Source of the DNA: UM-FILTER-47-13 sp964445195
GTDB lineage: Bacteria; Pseudomonadota; Alphaproteobacteria; Micavibrionales; Micavibrionaceae
Reading direction: 5' to 3'
DNA: 64,000 bases
Assembly: GCA_964445195.1 (NCBI GenBank)
Contig: CAYUKA010000006.1
Location: 36,724-100,723 of the forward strand
The stretch's first letter is position 1. Every line of letters begins with the position of its first letter. Under the pieces are notes generated by a model. The model worked only from the letters and a program-made list of their open reading frames with translations, ran no database searches and was not told the DNA's origin. This document shows, piece after piece, positions 34,512 to 44,046 of the stretch. Made by a program: the position numbers and the translations under genes.

Positions 34512-36098
34512 TCAGCGCACCGACGGCGCAGCCGCCGGGGCAGCAGGCACTTCGCAGCCCGGCGCAAATCGGTCCCGCAAGTGGCGAAGCTGGGCGTCAG
34601 GATCAAGCGTCTTGCCGGTCGTGCGGGTGACAAGATCATGCAGATCGTCAAGGCGGCCGCGCTGGTATATATTGTCCGCGAGCCAGTCCTTGATCGCCGT
34701 GAAGTCGCCGCGCCCAATCTTGCCGTCAATATCGTCAACCACACGCTGTAATGTGTCCCAAAGCTGTGCCGCAATGCCGTGCCCCAGCGTATAGGACGGG
34801 TACAGCGCGCCCTTGCCGACAAACAAATGGACATCGGCCAGCGCCAGCCTGACCGGGTCGTCGATCTCGAACCCGACAATCTCCTTGTAAAGTGCGGCCA
34901 GGCGCTGCGGGTAGTCATCAACGCCGATCTCGCCGGCCAGCAATTCCTTGTAGGCTTCCCAACGGGCAATCACATGCAGGTGATAGGTCAGCTCGTCCGC
35001 ATCCTTGCGGTCGTGGGTCGGCGTCACCTGCGAGCGCAGGCGGTAAAGCTGGTCGGCATCGACCGGCCGGCTGAAAATATCTGATGCCGACCGCGCCGCC
35101 AGCGCCGAGAATGCCCGGGTCCGGCCGATAATCATTTCACCAAGCAGCGCCTGCGATTCCTGCATCACACCGCCCAGATCCTGTCCCAATGGCAAAAAGT
35201 CATACTCTTCGGGCAGGTTCTGGATATAAATCTCGTGCCAGACTTCATGGATCGCGCTTTTCAGGGCCTTGTAAAACGGGTCGTTTTCATCCGGCTCACG
35301 AAGATTGGCGCGGGCATCGGTGCGAATCCCGCCTTCAATCGGGGCGTTTTGCGAGTATTCAAGGCCGCCGCGCGTCATATCCATGCCCATCGCCACAGCC
35401 ATCAGTTTATTGAGCGCCTTCTGCCCGTCAGCTGGGAACGGTCCGGCCAGCGGTTCCGGCGCCGGCTGCCGCGCCTGCCGGGTGACCGCCTCATCCACCA
35501 GCGGCGTCAAACCATCTCTGAGTGCACTAAAATAGGCGTCAACCTGCGCGACCGAAAAACCGGGCGACCAGACCGCCAGCATGCCGTTCCCCGCCGCTTC
35601 ATCAAGGCCAAGCTGCGCGCGGTAAAGTGCGTCGGCCTGCCGCTGATGGGCAATGACCTGTTCCAGCCACGGCGCCGCCTGTGCCCAGTCATTGGCTTTC
35701 TGGGCGCTGGCATGGATACTGCGCCCCCTGGTTTCAATCTCTTTGGCCTCAACCGCCATCGTGACCGGCAAAGCGGTTTTAAGCGCCAGATCCTCGCGGA
35801 TCGCCGTGACCATCCGCTGCTCATCCGGTGTTAAGTCTTCATAGTCCGCCGCGGCCTGTGCCAGCAGGTCGACAATCGCCGGATTGCGCAAATGGGTTTC
35901 GGCCATCAGGGCCAGCGCGGAAATCGCCGCATCAAGGTTGGCTTCGGTGCCCGGCGCGTATGTCGCGGTACGGCGCTTGACCTTGTGCATCTCAAGGTCG
36001 GCCTCGATTTTGCCGATCTCGCGGAACTTGTCGACCAGCGCCTGATAGGACGCGGGCGGCAGACGAGTCTCAGCCTGATATATACCTGATATTGTCAT
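34512..36098 (-). CDS. M32 carboxypeptidase, divergent paralog
   Basis: A 528-residue relative of carboxypeptidase Taq, starting MTISGIYQAE. The zinc motif is HEVWH (AIHEVWHEIYIQNLP), where most M32 enzymes have HExGH. The second block reads MQESQALLGEMIIGRT, with Met for the usual His but with the zinc-binding Glu kept. YPSYTLGHGIAAQLWD near the C-terminus is intact. The neighbour at 36153 has the canonical forms of both motifs, so this copy has diverged and may have altered specificity. It has its own near-consensus promoter at 36108-36136. Confidence 0.85.
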   Translation of the reverse strand: MTISGIYQAETRLPPASYQALVDKFREIGKIEADLEMHKVKRRTATYAPGTEANLDAAISALALMAETHLRNPAIVDLLAQAAADYEDLTPDEQRMVTAIREDLALKTALPVTMAVEAKEIETRGRSIHASAQKANDWAQAAPWLEQVIAHQRQADALYRAQLGLDEAAGNGMLAVWSPGFSVAQVDAYFSALRDGLTPLVDEAVTRQARQPAPEPLAGPFPADGQKALNKLMAVAMGMDMTRGGLEYSQNAPIEGGIRTDARANLREPDENDPFYKALKSAIHEVWHEIYIQNLPEEYDFLPLGQDLGGVMQESQALLGEMIIGRTRAFSALAARSASDIFSRPVDADQLYRLRSQVTPTHDRKDADELTYHLHVIARWEAYKELLAGEIGVDDYPQRLAALYKEIVGFEIDDPVRLALADVHLFVGKGALYPSYTLGHGIAAQLWDTLQRVVDDIDGKIGRGDFTAIKDWLADNIYQRGRLDDLHDLVTRTTGKTLDPDAQLRHLRDRFAPGCEVPAAPAAAPSVR

Positions 36099-36107
36099 AA
36101 TGGCAAG

Positions 36108-36136
36108 ATTATAGAGCACAGGCACGAACCTGTCAA
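36108..36136 (-). promoter_or_regulatory. consensus sigma70 promoter, near-leaderless start
   Basis: On the minus strand TTGACA (36136-36131), a 17-bp spacer and TATAAT (36113-36108) match the consensus exactly. Transcription should start about 7 nt beyond, near 36101, only about 3 nt before the ATG at 36098. This would give a nearly leaderless transcript; no ribosome site is visible. Confidence 0.75.
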
Positions 36137-36152
36137 AAGGCGCGGCAAGCTT

Positions 36153-37865
36153 TTACGCGCTCAGATAGCGCTGCTCGAGATGTTTGACCAGCGGCGCGGG
36201 CGAAAGCGGTTTGCCGGTCGCCTGCGTAATCAGCTCGTCAAACTCCAGCAAGCGGCCGCGGCCATGGATATTCTGCCCCAACCAGCGCCCGAACGGTTTA
36301 AAATCGCCGCGCGCGATGTGGCCGCACGTATCCGGCACCTCTTTTTCCAGCGCCGCGAACATCTGCGCCGCCAGCATATGGCCGATCGTATAGGACGGGA
36401 AATAGCCGAACTTGCCGACAAACCAGTGCACGTCCTGCAGGCAGCCATCCCTGATCCCGTCCGGCTGCACGCCGAGCACATCCTGCATCTTCGCGTTCCA
36501 GGCGTCGGGCAGCTCAGCGGGTTTGAGCTTGCCTTCGATCATGTCGCGCTCCAGCTCAAAGCGGTGGCGCATATGGAAGAAATAGGTGACCTCATCGGCT
36601 TTTTTGCGCAGCACCGACGGCCCGACCCGTGTCTTGATCTTGTGCAGGTTTTCGGCGCTCAGCACCGGGTTATGCAGGCCATGGAACAAACCTTCGACAC
36701 GCGGCGCGAGAAACTCGAAAAAGGACCGGGTCCGGCCGATCATCATCTCGACCAGCAGCGCCTGCGATTCATGCACCGCCGCGCCCATATCCTGCGCCAC
36801 CGGCTGGTAGCGCCAGGTCTTGCGCGGCAGGCCCTGGATATAAACGCCGTGCCCGCCTTCATGCAGCGCCGATTTCATCGAGTCCATGAAATCATTGATA
36901 TCGACGTTCTTGATCACCAGCCGGGTATCTTCCGGCGTGCCGCCCTCAACCGGGTTATGGCCGGTTTCATACAGCCCGCCGCGCCGGAAATCAAAACCGA
37001 TCGCTTCCAGCAGCGCGTGGTTCAGCCACATCTGCGCCTTGGCCGGGTAAAAATCCCTGATATCCAGCGGCGGGTCCTCGCGCTCCTGCTTCTCGAGGAT
37101 TTTCGGCAATAGCTTGCCCAACTTTTTATCGAGCGTATCGAACCATTCCTCGGTCTGCGTCAGCGACACGCCCGGCATATATTCGCTCATCAGCGCCTGG
37201 TAATAGGAATTACCGCCCAGCGTACGGCACTTGGCCTCGGCAATCTGGCGGTTCATATCAACGATGCTCGACAAAAATTCCCGCGCCGCCGGCCAGTCCC
37301 CATCAGCCAGCGCATCGCGGTGCCGCCGCCGGCCTTCGTAAGACAGCCGCGCCCGCTTTTCCATCAGCTCGCAACTGACCGGCGCCTGGTGATCGTGCAG
37401 GCTCTCCATCTCGCGCAAATTGGCGCGGTCCCACTCATCCCAGTCTTCGCTGTGGTTTTCGGCATGGCTGCGCGCGCGCTCCAGCAGGTTTTTCATCGCC
37501 GGCGCGGTCAAATCTTCATGCATGCGGCGGTGCAAAAAGGCAATCTGCCCGAGCCGCGCTTTCCACGCCCCTTCCGGCATCGCCGTCAGGAAGTCGCGGC
37601 CCATCGTTTCGGCAATCGCCCCCATCCGGCCGATATCGCGAAACCGGTATTTCAGTTCCATATAAGCGTCGGAGGGGTGATCCTCATATTGCCGCACTAC
37701 GGTCGGCGCCGGGGGGTCAGGGGCCGGCAGCGCCGCCTCGTCCACAGTCTTTGCCGGCCGTTTCTGTTTGCGCCAGAGCGCCAGCCGCCCGGCGCGCTCT
37801 ATCCACCACGCCCGGTTCAGCAGGGTTTTCAGACGATCATAAAAGCGCGCGAAAAAATCCATCAT
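36153..37865 (-). CDS. M32 carboxypeptidase, canonical motifs
   Basis: A 570-residue metallocarboxypeptidase. It has canonical ALHEGGHGVYIQGLP (HExGH) and VHESQALLVEMMIGRTRSF (HESQ, with the third ligand Glu), plus YFPSYTIGHMLAAQMF. About 60 N-terminal residues, basic and then proline-rich (LPAPDPPAPTVV), precede the catalytic domain. Its start overlaps the pdxT stop, so it is translated as the third gene of a pdxS-pdxT-M32 operon. M32 enzymes remove C-terminal residues from peptides in the cytosol. Confidence 0.93.
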   Translation of the reverse strand: MMDFFARFYDRLKTLLNRAWWIERAGRLALWRKQKRPAKTVDEAALPAPDPPAPTVVRQYEDHPSDAYMELKYRFRDIGRMGAIAETMGRDFLTAMPEGAWKARLGQIAFLHRRMHEDLTAPAMKNLLERARSHAENHSEDWDEWDRANLREMESLHDHQAPVSCELMEKRARLSYEGRRRHRDALADGDWPAAREFLSSIVDMNRQIAEAKCRTLGGNSYYQALMSEYMPGVSLTQTEEWFDTLDKKLGKLLPKILEKQEREDPPLDIRDFYPAKAQMWLNHALLEAIGFDFRRGGLYETGHNPVEGGTPEDTRLVIKNVDINDFMDSMKSALHEGGHGVYIQGLPRKTWRYQPVAQDMGAAVHESQALLVEMMIGRTRSFFEFLAPRVEGLFHGLHNPVLSAENLHKIKTRVGPSVLRKKADEVTYFFHMRHRFELERDMIEGKLKPAELPDAWNAKMQDVLGVQPDGIRDGCLQDVHWFVGKFGYFPSYTIGHMLAAQMFAALEKEVPDTCGHIARGDFKPFGRWLGQNIHGRGRLLEFDELITQATGKPLSPAPLVKHLEQRYLSA

Positions 37866-38452
37866 GCCCTATATCTATCATATCGGGCCGCCTCACGCAC
37901 CAGATCAATGAAGGCGCGGTGCATCGGCGAGGGGTAGGATAATGTCAGCTCGGGATGAAAGGTCGTGACCATCGTCTGCCCGCTTTGCAGCCAGACCGGG
38001 TGGCCGTCACGTTCCGCCAGAATGGCGGCGCCTGTATCATTAACCGCCTCGATCACCGGCGCGCGGATAAAAGACACGGTATAGCCGTCAATCTCCATGG
38101 TGATACTGTCAAGCTGGCGGCCATAGCCGTTGCGGCGCACAGCCATATCGATCACGCCGAACGATTTTTGCTGCGGGTCGCGCACCGTCCGCGCCAGCAG
38201 GATCGCCCCGGCGCAAATCCCCCAGACCGGTTTCTCTTTGAGCGTGGCGGCCAGGGAGTCCCACAGACTGAAATTATCGATCAGCTTGAGCATCGTCGTG
38301 CTCTCGCCGCCGGGCAGGACCAGCGCCTCGACTTCATCGAACTGCGCCGCGGTTTTGACGGGCCGGAACACGCCGCCCGCCGCCTCGATATGCGGGCGGT
38401 GCGGCTCGACGCAGCCCTGTAACGATAAAACGCCGATAACAGGCGCGCTCAT
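37862..38452 (-). CDS. pdxT: PLP synthase glutaminase subunit
   Basis: A 196-residue class I glutaminase starting MSAPVIGVLSLQG, one base after the pdxS stop; the frame is open further upstream. It has LVLPGGESTTMLKL (oxyanion region), the nucleophile in VWGICAGAILLAR, and the His-Glu pair in TTFHPELT. It supplies ammonia to PdxS for pyridoxal 5'-phosphate synthesis. This deoxyxylulose-independent route is the less common one in proteobacteria, most of which use PdxA/PdxJ. Confidence 0.95.
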   Translation of the reverse strand: MSAPVIGVLSLQGCVEPHRPHIEAAGGVFRPVKTAAQFDEVEALVLPGGESTTMLKLIDNFSLWDSLAATLKEKPVWGICAGAILLARTVRDPQQKSFGVIDMAVRRNGYGRQLDSITMEIDGYTVSFIRAPVIEAVNDTGAAILAERDGHPVWLQSGQTMVTTFHPELTLSYPSPMHRAFIDLVREAARYDRYRA

Positions 38453-38453
38453 G

Positions 38454-39353
38454 TCACCAGCCACGATTGGCGAGTTTTTCATCCTCGTCCAGTTCGCTCA
38501 TCTCCAGCCCGCGCATCGGCGCGCCGCCCAATCCTTTTGAGGCTTCGAGCACCATCGCCGGGTCGTCATAATGAGCGACAGCCTTGACGATCGCCGCCGC
38601 GAAAGCGGGCGGGTTCTCGCTTTTGAAAATGCCGGAACCGACAAAGACCGTTTCGGCCCCGAGTTGCATGCACAGCGCCGCATCGGCAGGCGTCGCCACG
38701 CCGCCGGCCGAGAAATTCGGCACCGGCAGGCGGCCCTGCGCCTTGACCAGCTTGAGCAGCTCATAAGGCGCACCGAGATTTTTCGCTTCGGTCATCAGCT
38801 CGTCATCCTCAAGCTGCGTCACGCGTTTGATATCCTGGTTGATCTGACGCATGTGACGCACAGCCTCGACGATATTGCCGCTGCCCGCTTCCCCCTTGGT
38901 GCGGATCAGCGCCGCGCCCTCGCCGATCCGGCGCAGCGCCTCGGCCAGACAGGTCGCGCCGCACACGAACGGCACTTTAAAATCGTGCTTGTTAATGTGA
39001 TAGGCTTCATCAGCAGGGGTCAGCACTTCGGACTCGTCAATATAATCGGCCCCGAGCGCCTCCAGCACCTGCGCCTCGGCGAAATGGCCGATCCGGCACT
39101 TGGCCATGACCGGGATCGACACGGCATCCATAATACCGGCAATCAGTTCCGGCGGGCTCATGCGGGCCACGCCGCCTTCCTTGCGGATATCGCTCGGCAC
39201 GCGCTCCAGCGCCATCACCGATACCGCCCCGGCATCTTCGGCGATCTTCGCCTGCTCCGGCGTCACGACATCCATAATCACTCCGCCCTTGAGCATTTCG
39301 GCGAGTCCGGTCTTAATGTTGATCACGGTTCCTGAAGTCTGATCTCCAGCCAT
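38454..39353 (-). CDS. pdxS: PLP synthase lyase subunit
   Basis: A 299-residue TIM-barrel enzyme. The signatures are KGGVIMDVVTPEQAKIAEDAGAVSVMALERVPSDIR, with both catalytic lysines present (the second in IRTKGEAGSGNIVEA), and VPNFSAGGVATPADAALCMQLGAETVFVGSGIF. It builds PLP from ribose 5-phosphate, glyceraldehyde 3-phosphate and PdxT-derived ammonia. GAGGCAAAG precedes the ATG, and a perfect 24-bp palindrome lies 34 bp upstream. Confidence 0.97.
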   Translation of the reverse strand: MAGDQTSGTVINIKTGLAEMLKGGVIMDVVTPEQAKIAEDAGAVSVMALERVPSDIRKEGGVARMSPPELIAGIMDAVSIPVMAKCRIGHFAEAQVLEALGADYIDESEVLTPADEAYHINKHDFKVPFVCGATCLAEALRRIGEGAALIRTKGEAGSGNIVEAVRHMRQINQDIKRVTQLEDDELMTEAKNLGAPYELLKLVKAQGRLPVPNFSAGGVATPADAALCMQLGAETVFVGSGIFKSENPPAFAAAIVKAVAHYDDPAMVLEASKGLGGAPMRGLEMSELDEDEKLANRGW

Positions 39354-39386
39354 CTTTGCCTCTTTTGTCTGTATATAAATGTGAAG

Positions 39387-39410
39387 GCGCTATTTATGCA
39401 TAAATAGCGC
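39387..39410. promoter_or_regulatory. perfect 24-bp palindrome upstream of pdxS
   Basis: GCGCTATTTATG and its exact complement CATAAATAGCGC form a 24-bp palindrome with no loop, 34 bp before the pdxS ATG and about 107 bp before the divergent start at 39517. There is no T tract on the pdxS strand, so an operator is more likely than a terminator. Confidence 0.55.
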
Positions 39411-39516
39411 GGAAAAGCAAAATATCTATAGGCTCAGGCCCTATAAATTCCCGATTGCGCCGCCCCCTCTGAAAATATCCGCTTTGCATCGCAGCAAAAC
39501 GCACTATCTTGGTGGC

Positions 39517-40176
39517 ATGTTCGCGTTCGTCAACAGCCGCCCGTTCCTTGCCGCCGAGTTCCTGATCATCTGCGTGCTGATCCCGTCGGTGATTATCTTT
39601 AACGGCCTCGCCCCGTTCATGTTCGTGTTCTTATGGGGCGTCACCGGCTACGGCTTGCTGATTTACCGCTATAGCGACGATTTCACCTCCTACCGGGATT
39701 TATGGGGCTGGGGGGCCGTGAACTGGCCGAACATGAAACCGCTGCTCTGGCGCTGGCTGCTGGCCTCGGCGGCGATGGTACTGTTCACAATGTGGTACGA
39801 CCCGGAACGGCTGTTCTACCTGCCGCTGAACCGGCCGGAAATCCTGCCCGGCCTGATGCTGTTTTACCCGGCCTTTTCGGCGCTGCCGCAGGAATTCGTT
39901 TTCTGTACTTACTTCTTCGCCCGCTTCCGGCGCTTTTTCGGCAGCGGCGCGCTGATGGTGTTTATGAGCGCGCTGATCTTCGCCTATGCCCATATGCTTT
40001 ATATCAACCCGGTTGCCCCGAGCTTAAGCTTTCTCGGCGGGCTGATCTTCGCGCTGACCTACCGCAAAACCAGGTCGCTGGCGCTGGTGACGATCGAGCA
40101 TGCGCTGTACGGCAACAGCCTGTTTATTATCGGCCTGGGCTGGTATTTCTACAGTGGAAACGTGCAGGCAGGATAA
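39517..40176 (+). CDS. CPBP-family intramembrane protease-like protein
   Basis: About 219 residues from MFAFVNSRPF; an in-frame TTG at 39484 is an alternative. Six or so hydrophobic helices are visible. The family blocks appear as ALPQEFVFCTYFFARFRRFF, then IFAYAHMLYINPVAPSLSFLGGLIFALTYRKT and LVTIEHALYGN. The first block usually has two adjacent Glu (EExxxR); here it is QE, so activity is uncertain. Substrates of bacterial CPBP/Abi proteins are mostly unknown. It is convergent with the SemiSWEET-like gene, 4 bp away. Confidence 0.75.
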   Translation: MFAFVNSRPFLAAEFLIICVLIPSVIIFNGLAPFMFVFLWGVTGYGLLIYRYSDDFTSYRDLWGWGAVNWPNMKPLLWRWLLASAAMVLFTMWYDPERLFYLPLNRPEILPGLMLFYPAFSALPQEFVFCTYFFARFRRFFGSGALMVFMSALIFAYAHMLYINPVAPSLSFLGGLIFALTYRKTRSLALVTIEHALYGNSLFIIGLGWYFYSGNVQAG

Positions 40177-40180
40177 GAGC

Positions 40181-40456
40181 TTAACCCGCACGAAGCGCGG
40201 CCATGCCTTCAAGCCGCAGTTTCAGTGCGATCACCACCGCGGCGAGAATAATGCCGATCGACGCCCAGAAGATAATCGCGTAAAGCGGCGCCAGAATGCC
40301 GTAGAGCAGCCACAGCGACTGGCTGCACAGCACCATCGCATAATTGCGCAGCGAAATGGCTTTGGTATCGCGGTCGTGCATGATTTTCAGGATCTGCGGG
40401 ATATTACAGCAGACCCCGAAAAACGAGCCGAAAAAGGCAATGAGTTCCAGTAACAT
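40181..40456 (-). CDS. SemiSWEET/PQ-loop membrane protein
   Basis: A 91-residue protein starting MLLELIAFFGS; a longer frame begins at 40492. Three transmembrane helices and the PQ motif NIPQILKIMHDRDTKAISLRNY match SemiSWEET transporters, which dimerise to move sugars. The second and third helices follow (SQSLWLLYGILAPLYAIIFW, then IGIILAAVVIALKL). No sugar-use genes are adjacent, so the substrate is open. Confidence 0.8.
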   Translation of the reverse strand: MLLELIAFFGSFFGVCCNIPQILKIMHDRDTKAISLRNYAMVLCSQSLWLLYGILAPLYAIIFWASIGIILAAVVIALKLRLEGMAALRAG

Positions 40457-40498
40457 GGTCTTTTTTATATTACATAATATCAGAGATGTCAACCAGAT

Positions 40499-41140
40499 TC
40501 AGCGCCGCGCCACATTCAGGATCAGCCCGCGCAGCGCCAGGTAGAGCACGGCACCGTTGAGCAGATGCCAGAAATAATGAATGCCCAGCGGAATCGCCGC
40601 GCAGACCGCCATATCAAGCGAGCGGAAGCTCAGCGAAACGACAAACAGCGCCGCCGCCGCCAGCAGGACGTAAGGTTCCGCCCGGCCGCTGCGGGTATGA
40701 TAGAGTCCCAGCCCCAGCAGGAAAATCAGCGCCGGCGCATAGCCGACCGAACCGTTGAGCCAGTCAGACGGCACCTGCCCGGCAATCACGGTCAGCACGA
40801 AAAACAGACCGAGCAGCCCCGCGCTTTTGAGCCGGTCAAGCCCGATCACCCCGCGCGCATAGCTATAGATAAAAACAATCTGGAACAGCAGGATCGGGAT
40901 GACATCGGCCATCATCGCCCAGAACACCGCCAGCGTATGAAACAAAAAGCTGCCCGTCCCGATCGCCGCCACCAGCAAAATCAACACGATCACCGGCGGC
41001 GTCAGCGCGCCCTGCCGCCGGGCCAGAAGCCAGGCGCAAAAGGCCGCCACGAAAAACGCCGCGTTGGTCAGCGCATTGACCGGCTCGTCCCAGAATCCCG
41101 GCGCCGTGCGTTCACAGTATATGTCGATAAACTCATGCAT
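40499..41140 (-). CDS. alkaline-ceramidase-like membrane hydrolase
   Basis: A 213-residue protein starting MHEFIDIYCERT. Seven hydrophobic helices carry CREST/ceramidase features: YCERTAPGFWDEPVNALTN at the N-terminus, GTGSFLFHTLAVFWAMMADVIPI with the Ser-His and Asp residues, SFRSLDM, and a C-terminal GIHYFWHLLNGAVLYL with two His. Family members are zinc-dependent hydrolases of ceramides or related lipids. Its first codons overlap the stop of an HTH regulator gene, which suggests the two are co-translated and the regulator may control it. Confidence 0.8.
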   Translation of the reverse strand: MHEFIDIYCERTAPGFWDEPVNALTNAAFFVAAFCAWLLARRQGALTPPVIVLILLVAAIGTGSFLFHTLAVFWAMMADVIPILLFQIVFIYSYARGVIGLDRLKSAGLLGLFFVLTVIAGQVPSDWLNGSVGYAPALIFLLGLGLYHTRSGRAEPYVLLAAAALFVVSLSFRSLDMAVCAAIPLGIHYFWHLLNGAVLYLALRGLILNVARR

Positions 41141-41384
41141 GGTCTTTTGCCGCTTTGGAGATGATTTTACCCAGATCACACTCCAGCGCAGCGGCCATCC
41201 GCAGCAAAGTCAGCAGCGTCGGCTCGCGCTTGCGCGCCTCAATGAGCCCGATCGTCGTTCTATGAATACCGGCCATATCAGCCACTTTTTCATGCGACAG
41301 GCCCCGTTTCTTTCGTTCGGAAACGAGCGCAGCAATAACCTTGTCAATAACGGCGGCGGCCTGTTGTCTTTTCATCACAGGCAT
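41133..41384 (-). CDS. XRE-family helix-turn-helix regulator
   Basis: An 83-residue protein from MPVMKRQQAAAV; MKRQQ nine bases later is the other choice. The HTH is VSERKKRGLSHEKVADMAGIHRTTIGLIEARKREPTLLTLLRMAAAL, a classic Cro/C1 layout, with a short helical tail. The gene overlaps the ceramidase-like gene by 8 nt and is divergent from a leaderless small gene at 41430. It may repress both. Confidence 0.88.
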   Translation of the reverse strand: MPVMKRQQAAAVIDKVIAALVSERKKRGLSHEKVADMAGIHRTTIGLIEARKREPTLLTLLRMAAALECDLGKIISKAAKDHA

Positions 41385-41394
41385 TGTTTCCCGC

Positions 41395-41423
41395 TTGCAG
41401 TCTTTAGTCACCGAGACTATAAT
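41395..41423 (+). promoter_or_regulatory. sigma70 promoter of a leaderless small gene
   Basis: TTGCAG (41395-41400), a 17-bp spacer and TATAAT (41418-41423) place the transcription start at about 41430, which is the A of the ATG. The transcript should be leaderless. Confidence 0.7.
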
Positions 41424-41429
41424 CTCTTC

Positions 41430-41609
41430 ATGGCTTCGGACATAACGAATGCACAGACAACGATGTCCGCCGCGGATCTGCTCAAAGGCATGACACAATG
41501 CCGCAGGGTTCTGTGCGAACCTCTGGCAGGTTCCGAAGATAAAGAACAGATACTCGTGTTTGTGCCGCTCGGCCTGTTTGAAAAATTACAGGACTATTTG
41601 AGAGCCTGA
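41430..41609 (+). CDS. unknown 59-residue protein
   Basis: It starts MASDITNAQTTMSAADLL at the predicted transcription start of a strong promoter. The body (LLKGMTQCRRVLCEPLAG) and end (VFVPLGLFEKLQDYLRA) look like two helices. No family recognised. It is divergent from the XRE regulator by 45 bp, so the two share a control region. Confidence 0.55.
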   Translation: MASDITNAQTTMSAADLLKGMTQCRRVLCEPLAGSEDKEQILVFVPLGLFEKLQDYLRA

Positions 41610-41780
41610 GGCAAATCTCACTCCCACTCAACAAATTCCGGCTTATAGTCCGTTGATTTAATTGATATAATTTTTTGTTGCGATTATTGTGGGGGCTGGC
41701 ATATGCCAAAACCGCTAAATTTCCTCAAAAGATAATTCTCGTTTTATATAAAGTTAATTTTTTTATGTTAACTGTAACCT

Positions 41781-42216
41781 ATGACAGAAGAAGAACGTAA
41801 TTTAAAGAGAATATCTGCCTTTTTTGATGCTGATCCGGGAGAGTTACGAACGGAATGGGAAAATGGTTTTACCACTCCTGACTCAACATCAAATAGATTT
41901 AGGTACCTTATTGTCTTTTAACGACGAAAATTACCGCTTTGAGGTTATTGATGATGAAGGTATTGCACGATCAATGACCAAATCTGAAGCGGAAGAAGCG
42001 TTTAGGATTGTCAAAGAAGAGATGCCCGAAGAAGAACACTCAAAAATCTCAAAGCAACTAGAAAGTATGAGAGATTGTATTACGTCATTGCCAGATGAAG
42101 CTCCGCAAAAGCCAACGCCACCAAATAGCTTTCCCGATTCAGGCGAAATGAACCTTTCAGAATACGAACCTGACCCTGAACTTATAAAATTGTTCAGTAA
42201 AAAGTTTGATATTTAG
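41781..42216 (+). CDS. unknown acidic protein in AT-rich patch, probably frameshifted
   Basis: The ATG at 41781 opens a frame (MTEEERNLKRISAFFDADPG) that stops at 41921. A second frame, open from 41824, continues to 42216 (VLPLLTQHQIDLGTLLSFND, then EAEEAFRIVKEEM). Dropping one A from the AAAA run near 41863 joins them into one protein of about 144 residues. It is acidic with a long helical middle, Pro-rich near residue 108, and no recognised family. The gene and its flanks are far more AT-rich than the surroundings, suggesting later acquisition. Confidence 0.45.
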
Positions 42217-42346
42217 CAGTTGGCACTTACGAGAATCTTACAGGTTCAGCGACTTAAGTCATTGATAATATTTAAATGATAGAATGAATTCACAATCAGA
42301 AAATTCTTATTTTTATAATAAAATCAATGTTTTAATAGATACGCAT

Positions 42347-43939
<1,593 letters not shown>

Positions 43940-44046
43940 AGGATTTTCTATCGTTCCGCTTGCCAGAATGCAAAGATTTTTTGTTGACATGGAATTTTAC
44001 ATAGCCTACTGGCTGTAAAAATATTTTTTATATTGAGAGAAATAGC

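Noticed and set aside
36180..37112. 310-residue plus-strand open frame
   Set aside because: Antisense to the canonical M32 carboxypeptidase.
41133..41609. XRE regulator plus small divergent gene as a toxin-antitoxin pair
   Set aside because: Genes are divergent, neither small product resembles a toxin, and the regulator overlaps a ceramidase-like gene instead.
41768..41779. GTTAACTGTAAC as a fifth copy of the operator-like box
   Set aside because: It differs from GTTAYAAYGTTAC in length and core, and lies in the AT-rich patch where such strings arise by chance.
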